A DNA stretch of 64,000 bases, taken from NCBI GenBank assembly GCA_963715055.1, contig CAVQRB010000001.1:1-64000 (forward strand), in the 5' to 3' direction. Below, in pieces: positions 1 through 8,689 of this stretch. The notes under the pieces were generated by a model. It was not told the origin of the DNA and did no database searches. It saw nothing but the letters and a program-made list of their open reading frames with translations. Origin of the DNA: CAVQRB01 sp963715055 (lineage in GTDB: Bacteria; Pseudomonadota; Alphaproteobacteria; Rhodobacterales; Rhodobacteraceae). The position numbers and the translations under genes are program-made. The stretch's first letter is position 1; the number at the start of each line of letters is the position of its first letter.

Positions 1-1
1 G

Positions 2-73
2 CAGCCCGTAGGGGAATCGAACCCCTCTTTCCAGGTTGAAAACCTGGCGTCCTAACCGATAGACGAACGGGCC
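2..73 (-). tRNA. tRNA-Glu (anticodon TTC)
   Basis: The reverse complement folds as a complete cloverleaf. The 7-bp acceptor stem starts GGCCCGT (its first pair is G-U), the D-loop carries GGTTAGGA, the anticodon stem-loop has TTC in the loop, and the T-arm contains GGTTCGATTCC. The anticodon reads Glu codons GAA/GAG. One base of the 3' CCA side is visible before the window begins, so an encoded CCA cannot be judged. Confidence 0.95.
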
Positions 74-147
74 ACTTGTGTGAGGGGTGATTATGCAATC
101 GAGCGCTATGGCGCAAGTGGAAAGTATGATTTTCGTGTCAGATTTTT

Positions 148-1923
148 TCAGCTTCCGCCGACGGGTGCCGCATCTTCCAGACGCAACTGAACCGATGACC
201 TGCCGCGCCAGGAATTGACGTCAAGACGACCTGCCAGATGGAAGTGTCGACCGCCATGCTCGAGCAAAGTCTTGCCGAGCGGGCCTTCGAAGGCCTGGAA
301 ACATATCGCCTCCATCGGATTTGCATCGGCGCCGCCGAAACTCAGTTTAAGGTGGTTCTCGCCTACTTTCTTGGCGAAGCGGATCGGCATGTCCGCAAAG
401 ACGAAGCGGGGGGCGGCGGCGCTCGCGCCGAAGGGGCCCGCCTTTTCGATGCTTTCGGTCAACTCGAGCGTGGCGGCTGCCGGCATCAGCATCCCGTCGA
501 CGCGCAGGTCCGCGGCGCCTGCCAAATGTGCGCCTTGGCGGTGCAGCATGTCCGAAAGGCGGCTCATTGCGGCTTCGATCCTGTCGACCGCTACGGTAAG
601 CCCGGCCGCCATCTTGTGTCCGCCGCCCTTAAGAAGGACGCCTTCCGAGGCAAGCCGCTGGATTGGCAGGCCAAGATCAATGCCAGAGATCGAACGACCG
701 GATCCCTTGCCGATACCATCGTGGATGCCGATGACGATGCTGGGTCGTCCGGAGACCTCCTTCAGCCGCGATGCCACGATTCCGACAACGCCGGGGTGCC
801 AGCCTTCACCCGCAGCCCAGACCAGAGGGGCGTCATACCCGCGCTCCTCGGCCTGCGCGAGCGCTTCTGCGAGTACCACCGCTTCGACGTCGCGCCGCTC
901 CCGGTTCAGCTGGTCGAGCCGTTCTGCGAGGGCGGCGGCTTCGCTCGGTTCCTGCGTGGCCAGCAACCGTGCGCCGAGGTCGGCGGCACCGATCCGCCCG
1001 CCTGCATTCACCCGTGGTCCCAGCAGATAGCCCAGGTGGTAAGCCGTCGGGCTGGTTTCCATCCCGGCCACATCGGCCAGCGCCACAAGCCCCGGGCGTT
1101 CGCGCCTTGCCATCACTGTGAGACCTTGCCGCACGAAGGCGCGGTTCACACCGATCAGCGGTGCCACATCCGCCACCGTTGCGAGGGCCACAAGGTCGAG
1201 ATAGCCCATCAGCTCAGGCCCCTTGCGCCCGGCCTCGCGCAGCAGTCGGCCGATCTCCACCAGGACGAGAAACACGACACCGGCGGCGCAAAGATAGGCA
1301 TGATCCCCGATTTCGTCCTGCCGGTTCGGGTTCACCACCGCCAGCGCGGGTGGCAGCGTTTCGCCGCCGAGGTGGTGGTCGATCACGACCACATCGGTAT
1401 CTGTCGCCGCGGCAATGGGGCCATGCGAGAGCGTGCCGCAATCGACGCAAATGATCAGGTCATGGTGTGCGGCAAGGGTCGCCATGGCCTCCTCATTCGG
1501 TCCGTAGCCCTCGTCGATCCGGTCCGGGACATAGAGTGCTGCCTGATGGCCCATGTCGCGGAACCAGGTTTGCAGAAGTGCCGCGGAGCTGCCACCATCG
1601 ACGTCGTAATCGGCGAAGACCACAATACGCTCGCGTTTGTCCAAGGCGTGCAGGATGCGTGCGGCAGCCTTGTCCATGTCCTTGAAACCGCGCGGATCGG
1701 GCAAAAGGTCACGCAGGGCAGGGTTGAGGAAAAGCTCGGCTTCGGCGGCGCCAACCCCGCGGCGGGCAAGAACCTGGCAGACAGCACGGGGCAGGGCGGT
1801 CTGCTGCACCAAAGCCTCCGCGGCGCGATCGGCCTCGCTGTCGGGACCGATCCAGCGCCGTCCGGTCAGCGATTGTTCGACGCCGAGGAAACTGGTCCCT
1901 TTTCGGGTGCCATCATCTGTCAT
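148..1923 (-). CDS. recJ: single-stranded-DNA-specific exonuclease RecJ
   Basis: This is the 5'-3' single-strand exonuclease of recombination and mismatch repair, acting in the cytoplasm. The 591-residue protein has the DHH phosphoesterase core: DYDVDG at about residues 105-110, DCG at 161-163 and IDHH at 181-184, all metal ligands of the family. A DHHA1-like region with GGGHKMAAG follows near residue 450. Length matches bacterial RecJ. It is the last gene of a minus-strand hom-glpX-recJ run, 47 bases after glpX, an order I recall from other Rhodobacteraceae. No disruption is seen. Confidence 0.95.
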   Translation of the reverse strand: MTDDGTRKGTSFLGVEQSLTGRRWIGPDSEADRAAEALVQQTALPRAVCQVLARRGVGAAEAELFLNPALRDLLPDPRGFKDMDKAAARILHALDKRERIVVFADYDVDGGSSAALLQTWFRDMGHQAALYVPDRIDEGYGPNEEAMATLAAHHDLIICVDCGTLSHGPIAAATDTDVVVIDHHLGGETLPPALAVVNPNRQDEIGDHAYLCAAGVVFLVLVEIGRLLREAGRKGPELMGYLDLVALATVADVAPLIGVNRAFVRQGLTVMARRERPGLVALADVAGMETSPTAYHLGYLLGPRVNAGGRIGAADLGARLLATQEPSEAAALAERLDQLNRERRDVEAVVLAEALAQAEERGYDAPLVWAAGEGWHPGVVGIVASRLKEVSGRPSIVIGIHDGIGKGSGRSISGIDLGLPIQRLASEGVLLKGGGHKMAAGLTVAVDRIEAAMSRLSDMLHRQGAHLAGAADLRVDGMLMPAAATLELTESIEKAGPFGASAAAPRFVFADMPIRFAKKVGENHLKLSFGGADANPMEAICFQAFEGPLGKTLLEHGGRHFHLAGRLDVNSWRGRSSVQLRLEDAAPVGGS

Positions 1924-1970
1924 CGGACTGTCCGTTGCCTCATCCGCCGTATTTGCGCTGGCGCGCCGCG

Positions 1971-2939
1971 TCAGTGGCTTGCGGCCGGCGTACGATAGTT
2001 GATCCGCCGCACGGAGCCGGTCTTTGACCGCATGATGAGCGTTTCAGTGGTCAACCAGCCGGGTTCACGCTTGACGCCCGGCAGGATATTTCCGCCGGTC
2101 ACGCCGGTGGCGGCGAAGATCACGTCCTGCGTCACCATCTCGTCTCGCGTATAGATCCGGTCGAGATCGGTGATCCCGGCCTTTGCCGCGCGCGCCCGTT
2201 CGTCGTCGTTGCGGAACAGCAGTCGGCCGTACATCTGCCCGCCCATGCATTTCAGCGCCGCCGCTGCCAACACCCCTTCGGGCGCGCCGCCCGCGCCCAT
2301 ATACATGTCGATGCCCGTGGTGGTCTCCGCGCAATGCATCACACCTGCCACATCGCCATCCGTGATCAGGCGGATCGAGGCACCCGTCGCGCGAACCTGA
2401 GCGATCATCTCCTCGTGGCGCGGGCGCTCCAGGATGCAGACCGTGATGTCGGAGGCAGCACAGCCCTTGGCCGCGGCCAGCGCATTGACCCGTTCGCCGG
2501 GGCTCATGTCCAGCGTGACCACATCCTTCGCAAAACCCGGACCGATGGCAAGCTTGTCCATGTAGACATCCGGCGCATGCAGCATCGAGCCGCGCGGTCC
2601 CATGGCGATCACGGTGAGCGCGTTGGGCATGTCCTTGGCGGTCAGTGTCGTCCCTTCGAGCGGATCGAGGGCAATATCGACGCCCGGACCATTGCCGGTG
2701 CCGACTTCCTCTCCGATGTAAAGCATCGGTGCCTCGTCGCGTTCGCCTTCCCCGATCACCACCACGCCGGCAATGTCGAGCAGGTTCAACTGCTCACGCA
2801 TGGCATTCACCGCTGCCTGATCCGCCGCCTTTTCATCGCCATGTCCGATCAGCCGCGCCGAGGCGAGCGCCGCCGCCTCCGAGACCCGGGCGAGGCCCAG
2901 AGACAGCATCCGGTCCTGAAAGATGGTATTGGCGGGCAT
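1971..2939 (-). CDS. glpX: class II fructose-1,6-bisphosphatase GlpX
   Basis: The enzyme hydrolyses fructose 1,6-bisphosphate to fructose 6-phosphate in gluconeogenesis. The 322-residue product has the class II signatures GEGERDEAPML and DPLEGTT, which bind metal and substrate. An open frame extends 23 codons further upstream, but the start at 2939 is chosen because GAGGAA lies eight bases before the ATG and homologues begin at MPANTIF. The gene sits between hom and recJ. It is likely transcribed with hom, 80 bases upstream. Gluconeogenesis suits a cell that also carries C2 and formate metabolism in this window, but that link is inference. Confidence 0.93.
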   Translation of the reverse strand: MPANTIFQDRMLSLGLARVSEAAALASARLIGHGDEKAADQAAVNAMREQLNLLDIAGVVVIGEGERDEAPMLYIGEEVGTGNGPGVDIALDPLEGTTLTAKDMPNALTVIAMGPRGSMLHAPDVYMDKLAIGPGFAKDVVTLDMSPGERVNALAAAKGCAASDITVCILERPRHEEMIAQVRATGASIRLITDGDVAGVMHCAETTTGIDMYMGAGGAPEGVLAAAALKCMGGQMYGRLLFRNDDERARAAKAGITDLDRIYTRDEMVTQDVIFAATGVTGGNILPGVKREPGWLTTETLIMRSKTGSVRRINYRTPAASH

Positions 2940-3019
2940 GGCGTAATTCCTCGTGACAATGTGGTCTTTGTGTCGTTTCGGTGTATCCGGCCCGGGGCCG
3001 CGCGACAAGCCGTCCCGCG

Positions 3020-4306
3020 TCAGACGGCCTCGATACGCAGGGCCACGGGGCTGCCCGTGACGACATTGGTGCCCGCCATCGCTTCAAGCGCAGCAGCGAG
3101 CGCCTCCGGTGTGGTCTTGTGCGTGACGATCAGCACCGGTGCAGAGGTGTCCTGATGCCCGTACTGGCGCATCCTGTCGATCGAGACGCCGGCTTCGCCG
3201 AGCACCTTGGCGACCTTGGCGAGCGCGCCGGGTTTGTCGTCGAGCGCCATGCGCAGGTAGTAAGGCGCGGGCGGGCTGGAACTGGCGGGTGCTGCGGGGG
3301 CCAGCTGGTTCGCGGGCAGGCCGAAGACCGGTCCGCGCATCCCGCGGGCGATATCGCAGACATCGGCCATCACCGCGCTGGCGGTCGGGCCTTCGCCCGC
3401 GCCGGGGCCGCGCAGCACGACCTGTCCGATGGAATCGCCCTCGATGACCACCATGTTGGTGCCACCGTCGAGTTGACCCAGCGGCGAGGTGTCGGGCACG
3501 AGGCACGGCTGCATCCGCTGCTCGATCCCGCGACCGGTCTTCTGCGCCACACCCAATAGCTTGATCTTGTAGCCCATGTCGGCGGCGGCAGTAATGTCGT
3601 CGATGCTGATCCGTTCGATGCCTTCGAGCACGATACCATCGAAATTCACCTGCGTCCCGAAGGCGAGCGAGGTCAGGATCGCCAGCTTGTGCGCCGCGTC
3701 AATGCCGCCCACATCGAGTTGCGGATCGGCTTCGAGATATCCCAGACCGTCAGCCTCGGCAAATATCTCGGCGTAGGACAGACCCGAGGTTTCCATCCGT
3801 GTCAGGATGTAGTTGCAAGACCCGTTCATCACCCCCATCACACGACTGAACTGGTTGCCTACGAGGCCTTCGGTCAGCGCCTTGATGACCGGAATGCCGC
3901 CCGCCACCGCCGCCTCGTAGCGCAGGGCGCGCCCGTGTTTCTCGGCCAGTTCCGCGAGGCTTTGCCCGTGGATCGCCAGAAGCGCCTTGTTCGCTGTCAC
4001 CACATCCTTGCCGGTGGCCAGGGCGGCTTCCACCGCGACCTTGGCGGGCCCTTCATCGCCCCCGATCAGCTCGACGAATACATCTACGTCGTCGCGTGTC
4101 GCGAGCGCGACAGGATCGCTTTCCCAGCCATAGCGGTCGAGCGGCACGCCCCGGTCCTTGCTCCGGTCGCGCGCGCAGAGGGCTGAGATCACGATCTCCC
4201 GACCGGTGCGGGCGGCCAGCAGGTCTGCGTGTTTGCGGATGATCCGGAGCACACCGATCCCCACGGTGCCGAGACCCGCGATACCGAGACGTAGAGGTTG
4301 GGACAT
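3020..4306 (-). CDS. hom: homoserine dehydrogenase
   Basis: The enzyme reduces aspartate semialdehyde to homoserine with NAD(P)H, at the branch to threonine and methionine. The 428-residue protein starts with a Rossmann dinucleotide fold (GLGTVG at residues 11-16). The catalytic domain includes GGIPVIKAL near the middle. A C-terminal ACT domain (from about residue 345, MALDDKPGALAKVAKVL) is the usual site of threonine feedback. It is the first gene of the minus-strand hom-glpX-recJ group. Length is typical and no break is visible. Confidence 0.95.
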   Translation of the reverse strand: MSQPLRLGIAGLGTVGIGVLRIIRKHADLLAARTGREIVISALCARDRSKDRGVPLDRYGWESDPVALATRDDVDVFVELIGGDEGPAKVAVEAALATGKDVVTANKALLAIHGQSLAELAEKHGRALRYEAAVAGGIPVIKALTEGLVGNQFSRVMGVMNGSCNYILTRMETSGLSYAEIFAEADGLGYLEADPQLDVGGIDAAHKLAILTSLAFGTQVNFDGIVLEGIERISIDDITAAADMGYKIKLLGVAQKTGRGIEQRMQPCLVPDTSPLGQLDGGTNMVVIEGDSIGQVVLRGPGAGEGPTASAVMADVCDIARGMRGPVFGLPANQLAPAAPASSSPPAPYYLRMALDDKPGALAKVAKVLGEAGVSIDRMRQYGHQDTSAPVLIVTHKTTPEALAAALEAMAGTNVVTGSPVALRIEAV

Positions 4307-4394
4307 TCGCTTTTCCTTTTTCCGGACCGCATCGGCCTTGCGTCACCGGCGATGTAGCGGCTTCGGCAAGGGCGTGCAACGCGCAAGCCAAGGC

Positions 4395-4679
4395 TCAGGG
4401 GTTAGTGCTTTCCAGTCGCGCCCTTGTGTCGGCGTCAAGCACATCGCCGCGCAGCATCTCTGCCCGTGCCTCCAGTGCCTGCATCCGTGCGTCAAGGGCT
4501 GCGCGTTCCGCCGCCTCGTCGCTTTCATCTGCCTGCACACGGGCGAAAATGGTCTCGACGGGTTGCAGGGCCGGGTAGTCCGCGGCTTCGGCCTCCGGCG
4601 TGACGTTGTCGTCGATCTCCGGCAAGGTGGTGCAGGCGCAAAGCGCGGTCAGCAGGGCGAAAAAGGCGGAAAAGCGCAT
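4395..4679 (-). CDS. small putative lipoprotein
   Basis: The 94-residue product begins with a lipoprotein-type signal: MRFSAFFALLTALCAC, with the lipobox Cys near residue 16. An acidic stretch and a predicted helical segment (FARVQADESDEAAERAALDA) follow. The start at 4679 is preferred over an in-frame ATG 18 codons upstream because only this start places the signal peptide at the N-terminus. It is divergent from the TetR gene and shares the operator-containing intergenic region. I do not recognise a family; an envelope location is the only supported inference. Confidence 0.65.
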   Translation of the reverse strand: MRFSAFFALLTALCACTTLPEIDDNVTPEAEAADYPALQPVETIFARVQADESDEAAERAALDARMQALEARAEMLRGDVLDADTRARLESTNP

Positions 4680-4746
4680 GCAAGGGCTCCGGCGGGTTGC
4701 GACAGTCTTGCCCGAAGCTGCGGAGGCACGCAACAGAGCATTGTTT

Positions 4747-4760
4747 TGAACGAATGTTCA
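4747..4760. promoter_or_regulatory. inverted-repeat operator before tetR
   Basis: TGAAC-GAAT-GTTCA is a perfect 5-bp inverted repeat with a four-base spacer. It is followed at once by GATAAT, a good -10 hexamer (4761-4766), 9 bases before the tetR start codon. The placement suggests autorepression by the TetR protein. The site also lies upstream of the divergent lipoprotein gene. Binding is inferred. Confidence 0.55.
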
Positions 4761-4774
4761 GATAATCTGGCGAC

Positions 4775-5359
4775 ATGGCACGTACCGCAGGCTCGCATGC
4801 CGATATCACTGGCCCCAGGCTCCGTCAGGCCGCGCTGCATCTGTTCGCGCGGCACGGCTATGCTGCGGTGTCGATGCGCCAGATTGCACAGGAGGTGGGC
4901 GTTCAGGTCGGCGCGCTCTACAATTACACGCCTGACAAGCAAAGTCTCCTGGCTGATCTCATGAAAGGCCACATGTCCGAGTTGCTTGAAAGCTATGCCG
5001 ATCGCCCCGATGCGGCACCGATGGACCGGCTGCGGCATTTCGTGGAATTCCACCTGCGGTTTCATCACCAGCGTCCGGAAGCCGTATTCATTGCGTATAT
5101 GGAGTTGCGCAACCTGACGCCGGAAAATTTCGCCGTGATCGAAGCATTGCGACGCCGCTACGAGCAGGCGCTCGAAACCATTCTGCGCGATGGCATCGAC
5201 AGTGGCGTTTTCTCGGTGCCGGACGCAAGGATCGCCACACGCGCTCTGATCGCGATGCTGACCGGCGTGACCACCTGGTTCAGACGGGACGGCCCCTTGC
5301 CGCTGCAGGAGATCGAGCGGCAATACTGGCAGATGGTGCGCAAGGCCGTCGCCGCCTGA
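4775..5359 (+). CDS. TetR/AcrR family transcriptional regulator
   Basis: The 194-residue protein has the TetR N-terminal helix-turn-helix: LRQAALHLFARHGYAAVSM then IAQEVGVQVGALYNYTPDK at about residues 17-57. An all-helical ligand-binding domain follows. The ATG lies only 14 bases after a perfect inverted repeat, so the protein probably represses its own promoter. The ligand is not predictable. Downstream on the same strand is a beta-hydroxyacid dehydrogenase gene, about 100 bases away, which may be a target or a neighbour only. Confidence 0.88.
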   Translation: MARTAGSHADITGPRLRQAALHLFARHGYAAVSMRQIAQEVGVQVGALYNYTPDKQSLLADLMKGHMSELLESYADRPDAAPMDRLRHFVEFHLRFHHQRPEAVFIAYMELRNLTPENFAVIEALRRRYEQALETILRDGIDSGVFSVPDARIATRALIAMLTGVTTWFRRDGPLPLQEIERQYWQMVRKAVAA

Positions 5360-5462
5360 TCTTTCTGACGCATGGGTATTTTACGAAGGAAACCGGGTCG
5401 CAAACAGGCGCGACGACCTGAACGCGCCTGACCACGGTGCGGCAAAACCAAGGGAGAAAGTC

Positions 5463-6407
5463 ATGAAGGTAGGTTTCATCGGTCTGGGAAATGTCGGCGG
5501 AAAGCTCGCAGGCTCGCTCATTCGCAACGGGGTGGATGTCCGGGTCCACGACCTGAACCCCGAGTTCGTCGCGGCAAACGTGGCCAAAGGCGCAAAGGAC
5601 GGCGAATCGCCCGCGCGGATGATGCAGGACTGCGATGCCGTGATCACCTGCCTGCCGAGCCCCGCTGCCTCTGCCGCCGTCACCGCGGAGATGCTGCCGC
5701 ATGTGGGTCCGGGCAAGATATGGATGGAAATGTCCACGACCGACGAGGCCGAGGTCAAGCGCATCGGCCAGGAGATCATCTCGGCCGGCGGTGCGGCCGT
5801 CGACTGTCCGGTCTCGGGCGGTTGCCATCGCGCGGATACCGGCAACATTTCGATTTACGCAGGCTGCGACCGGGCGACCTTCGATCGAATTCTGCCGCTT
5901 CTGACCGTGATGGGTCGGCGGGTCCTGCACACCGGCCCGCTCGGATCGGCGAGCGTTCTGAAGGTCATGACGAACTACCTTGCGACCGCCAATCTTCTCA
6001 CGCTCTGCGAGGCGCTGACAGTGATGAAGGCCGCCGGGATGGACCTTGCGACGACCTTCGAGGCGATCAGCATTTCTTCGGGCACCTCCTTCGTGCATGA
6101 GACCGAAAGCCAGTTGATCCTCTCGGGATCGCGCGATGTGAATTTCACCATGGACCTCGTCCAGAAGGACATCGGCCTGTTCCAGAAGCTGGCGGACATC
6201 CATAACGTGCCGCTGGAAATCTCGCCCTTGATGATCGAGATGATGACCGACGGACAACGCCGCTACGGTGAGCGCGCACAATCCGACCGGATGATCGAGA
6301 GGCTCGAGGAGGCCACCGGGCTCGACATCCTTGCGCCGGGGTTCCCGATGGAGCTTGTCGACACGGAACCGGAGGAGCGCGGATACGAGGTCGTGCCGGC
6401 GCGCTAG
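5463..6407 (+). CDS. NAD(P)-dependent beta-hydroxyacid dehydrogenase (HIBADH family)
   Basis: This is a member of the 3-hydroxyisobutyrate dehydrogenase / tartronate semialdehyde reductase family. The N-terminal Rossmann motif is VGFIGLGNVGG (residues 3-13). The substrate loop DCPVSGG lies near residue 118. The helix holding the catalytic lysine reads SASVLKVMTNYLATAN, near residue 168. Length (314 residues) is slightly above the usual 290-300. A good ribosome site (AAGGGAGAAAG) precedes the ATG. The exact substrate cannot be told; a valine-degradation or glyoxylate-linked hydroxyacid is possible. Confidence 0.85.
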   Translation: MKVGFIGLGNVGGKLAGSLIRNGVDVRVHDLNPEFVAANVAKGAKDGESPARMMQDCDAVITCLPSPAASAAVTAEMLPHVGPGKIWMEMSTTDEAEVKRIGQEIISAGGAAVDCPVSGGCHRADTGNISIYAGCDRATFDRILPLLTVMGRRVLHTGPLGSASVLKVMTNYLATANLLTLCEALTVMKAAGMDLATTFEAISISSGTSFVHETESQLILSGSRDVNFTMDLVQKDIGLFQKLADIHNVPLEISPLMIEMMTDGQRRYGERAQSDRMIERLEEATGLDILAPGFPMELVDTEPEERGYEVVPAR

Positions 6408-6558
6408 TGCTTTCCGCTTGGGTGGCCTGAAATCGCTTTAGATCAGAAAGCTACGCCGCGATCCTAATGTGATAATCACGCCATGGCGCGCCTGCCGCAG
6501 CAAGGCGCGACGCGCGCAGATCGTCGGCAGGAAAGGCCGTCTTCAGGTCCGTCTGGTC

Positions 6559-7860
6559 TCAGACGAGTTTGCCCTCCGGCGAAAGCGTGGTCTTGCCGCC
6601 GAGATAGGCTGCCAGCACCTCCGGCAGCCTCACCGATCCGTCCGCCTGCTGGCCGTTTTCAAGCACTGCGATCAGGCAGCGTCCGACCGCAAGGCCCGAC
6701 CCGTTGAGTGTATGCACGAACTGCGGCTTGCCACCGTCCGCAGGCTTGAAGCGCGCGTTCATGCGCCGTGCCTGGAAATCGCCGGTGGTCGAGACCGAGG
6801 AAATCTCGCGGTAGGCGTTCTGTCCCGGCAACCAGGCTTCGATGTCATAGGTGCGTCGCGCCCCGAAGCCCATGTCGCCGGTGCAGAGGATCACTGTCCG
6901 GTATGGCACGCCGAGCCGCTCCAGCAGGTCTTCGGCACAGCGGAGCATGCGTTTTTGCTCCGCGTCCGATTGATCGGGGTGCGTGATCGAGACCATCTCC
7001 ACCTTCTCGAACTGGTGCTGGCGCAACATGCCTGCGGTATCGCGTCCCGCCGATCCGGCCTCCGAGCGGAAGCAGAGCGTATGCGCGGTGTAGCGCTGCG
7101 GCAGGTCGCTTTCCTCCATCACCTGATCGGCCGCGATATAGGTCAGTGGCACCTCCGAGGTCGGCACCAGCCACCAGCCATTGGTCGTCTGGTAGCTGTC
7201 GCCGCCGAACTTCGGCAGCTTGTCGGTGCCATACATGGCTTCGTCGCGCACAAGCACGGGCGGGTTGGCCTCCGTCAACCCGTTTACGTCGACATGGGTG
7301 TCGAGCATGAATTGCGCCAGCGCACGGTGAATGCGCGCCACGGCGCCCGAGAGCAGCACGAAACGCGCCCCGGAAATCTTCGCCGCCGTGTCGAAGTCCA
7401 TCGAGGCCGCAACCGCTTCGATCTGGTAATGCTCCTTCGGCGCGAACCCGAAATCGCGGGGCGTGCCCCAGCGGTTCACTTCCACGTTGTCGGTCTCATC
7501 CGCGCCGTCCGGCACGTCGCTCGCGGGCAGGTTCGCGATCCATGCCAGCATGTCGGTCAGCTGTGCGTCAAGCTCCTTTGCTTGCGCCTGCATCGCGGCC
7601 ACTTCGGCCTTCTTGTCGCTCACAAGGGTGCGCAGCCGTTCGAATTCGGCCTCATCGCCCTTGGTCTTTGCTGCACCGACAAGCTTGGAGGCCTTGTTCT
7701 GCTCGGCCTGGGCGGTTTCGGCAGCGCTGATCTTGGCGCGGCGCGCCTCGTCGAGCGCGAGGATCGCGGCAGACATCGCAGCGTCGCCGCGCCGTGCAAG
7801 GGCGGCGTCAAAGGCGTCGGGGGTCTCGCGGATGAGGCGTATGTCATGCATGAAAGGCAA
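6559..7860 (-). CDS. serS: seryl-tRNA synthetase
   Basis: The enzyme charges tRNA-Ser. The 433-residue protein has the N-terminal long coiled-coil arm (about residues 30-110, rich in Ala/Glu/Lys) and the class II core. Motif 2 is FRSEAGSAGRDT, and motif 3 is GSGLAVGRCLIAVLEN near the C-terminus. Length matches bacterial SerRS. It stands alone, convergent with the dehydrogenase gene to its left. A 517-base region without recognised genes lies upstream. Confidence 0.96.
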   Translation of the reverse strand: MPFMHDIRLIRETPDAFDAALARRGDAAMSAAILALDEARRAKISAAETAQAEQNKASKLVGAAKTKGDEAEFERLRTLVSDKKAEVAAMQAQAKELDAQLTDMLAWIANLPASDVPDGADETDNVEVNRWGTPRDFGFAPKEHYQIEAVAASMDFDTAAKISGARFVLLSGAVARIHRALAQFMLDTHVDVNGLTEANPPVLVRDEAMYGTDKLPKFGGDSYQTTNGWWLVPTSEVPLTYIAADQVMEESDLPQRYTAHTLCFRSEAGSAGRDTAGMLRQHQFEKVEMVSITHPDQSDAEQKRMLRCAEDLLERLGVPYRTVILCTGDMGFGARRTYDIEAWLPGQNAYREISSVSTTGDFQARRMNARFKPADGGKPQFVHTLNGSGLAVGRCLIAVLENGQQADGSVRLPEVLAAYLGGKTTLSPEGKLV

Positions 7861-8377
7861 TCCTTCGTCTGAGTCGTACCGAGCCGTTTATTACCGATCT
7901 TTCGGGCGACCGTAACCGGCAGAATCGCTTTCATGCGGCGAGGAGCAGTGAAACAGCCTTCAAGGCCCGCCTGCTGCCAGGCGCAAGGCGGCACCAGTCA
8001 GAACGAGAGACCTACCCGGCCTGCCGCAATGACCATACCGCGAGCCTTCCATCGTGGCTGTGCCAAGCTCGACAGTGCTGGCATCGGTCAGGACTGAACA
8101 TCGCCGCGCAGCTCACCGCCGAAAGCTGCGCGAAAGGCGATGGTCAGCAATCGTCTCAGCATCTCGGCTCCAGCCTGTGTCGAACGAAAAGGCGGCGGAT
8201 TGTTAGCCGGGTAACCGGGTGCGGGAAGCGTCGCAAGGGGGCGGTCATGCGGGCAATATGTGTTTTGCCTAACCGGTGCCAAGTTGCCTTGCAAAGGCCG
8301 GTTCTAGGCCATAGGTTCCGCAAAAATTCGCGCAAGGGCTCGAAAGCTGCTGCGCCTCAGCGATAAAGGACGCCGTC
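7861..8377. other. 517-base intergenic region between serS and yajC
   Basis: This divergent region must hold the promoters of serS (leftward) and the yajC-secDF operon (rightward). Short open frames exist on both strands, but none has a ribosome site plus a recognisable product. I see no RNA gene, clear terminator or repeat. It may contain remnants of a lost gene. Confidence 0.5.
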
Positions 8378-8656
8378 ATGGAAGCATTCGCACAGTTCGT
8401 GCCGCTTATTCTGATCTTCGGGATCATGTATTTTCTGCTCATTCGCCCGCAGCAGAAGAAGGTCAAGGAGCATCAGGCGATGGTCGCGGCCCTGCGCCGT
8501 GGCGATCAGGTGGTCACGCAAGGCGGCATGATCGGCAAGGTCACCAAGGTCAAGGACGATGGCGAACTCGAGCTCGAGATCGCCGACGGCGTCAAGGTGC
8601 GGGTCATCCAGAGCACCATCGCGACGGTGATGTCCAAAGGCGAACCGGCGAAGTAA
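8378..8656 (+). CDS. yajC: preprotein translocase subunit YajC
   Basis: This is a small inner-membrane partner of SecDF in Sec export. The 92-residue protein has one N-terminal transmembrane segment (VPLILIFGIMYFLLIRP, residues 8-24). The typical RPQQKKVKEHQAMV follows, then the cytoplasmic region with GDQVVTQGGMIGKV. It is first in a yajC-secD-secF operon, 33 bases before secD, the standard gene order. Confidence 0.95.
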   Translation: MEAFAQFVPLILIFGIMYFLLIRPQQKKVKEHQAMVAALRRGDQVVTQGGMIGKVTKVKDDGELELEIADGVKVRVIQSTIATVMSKGEPAK

Positions 8657-8689
8657 GAACGCCCTCTACCTTTCTGAAAAGGCGTCTTT

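Noticed and set aside
238..1998. Long open frame on the plus strand opposite recJ
   Set aside because: It is antisense to a clear RecJ gene. Its His/Arg/Gly-rich translation matches no family; such frames are common in GC-rich DNA.
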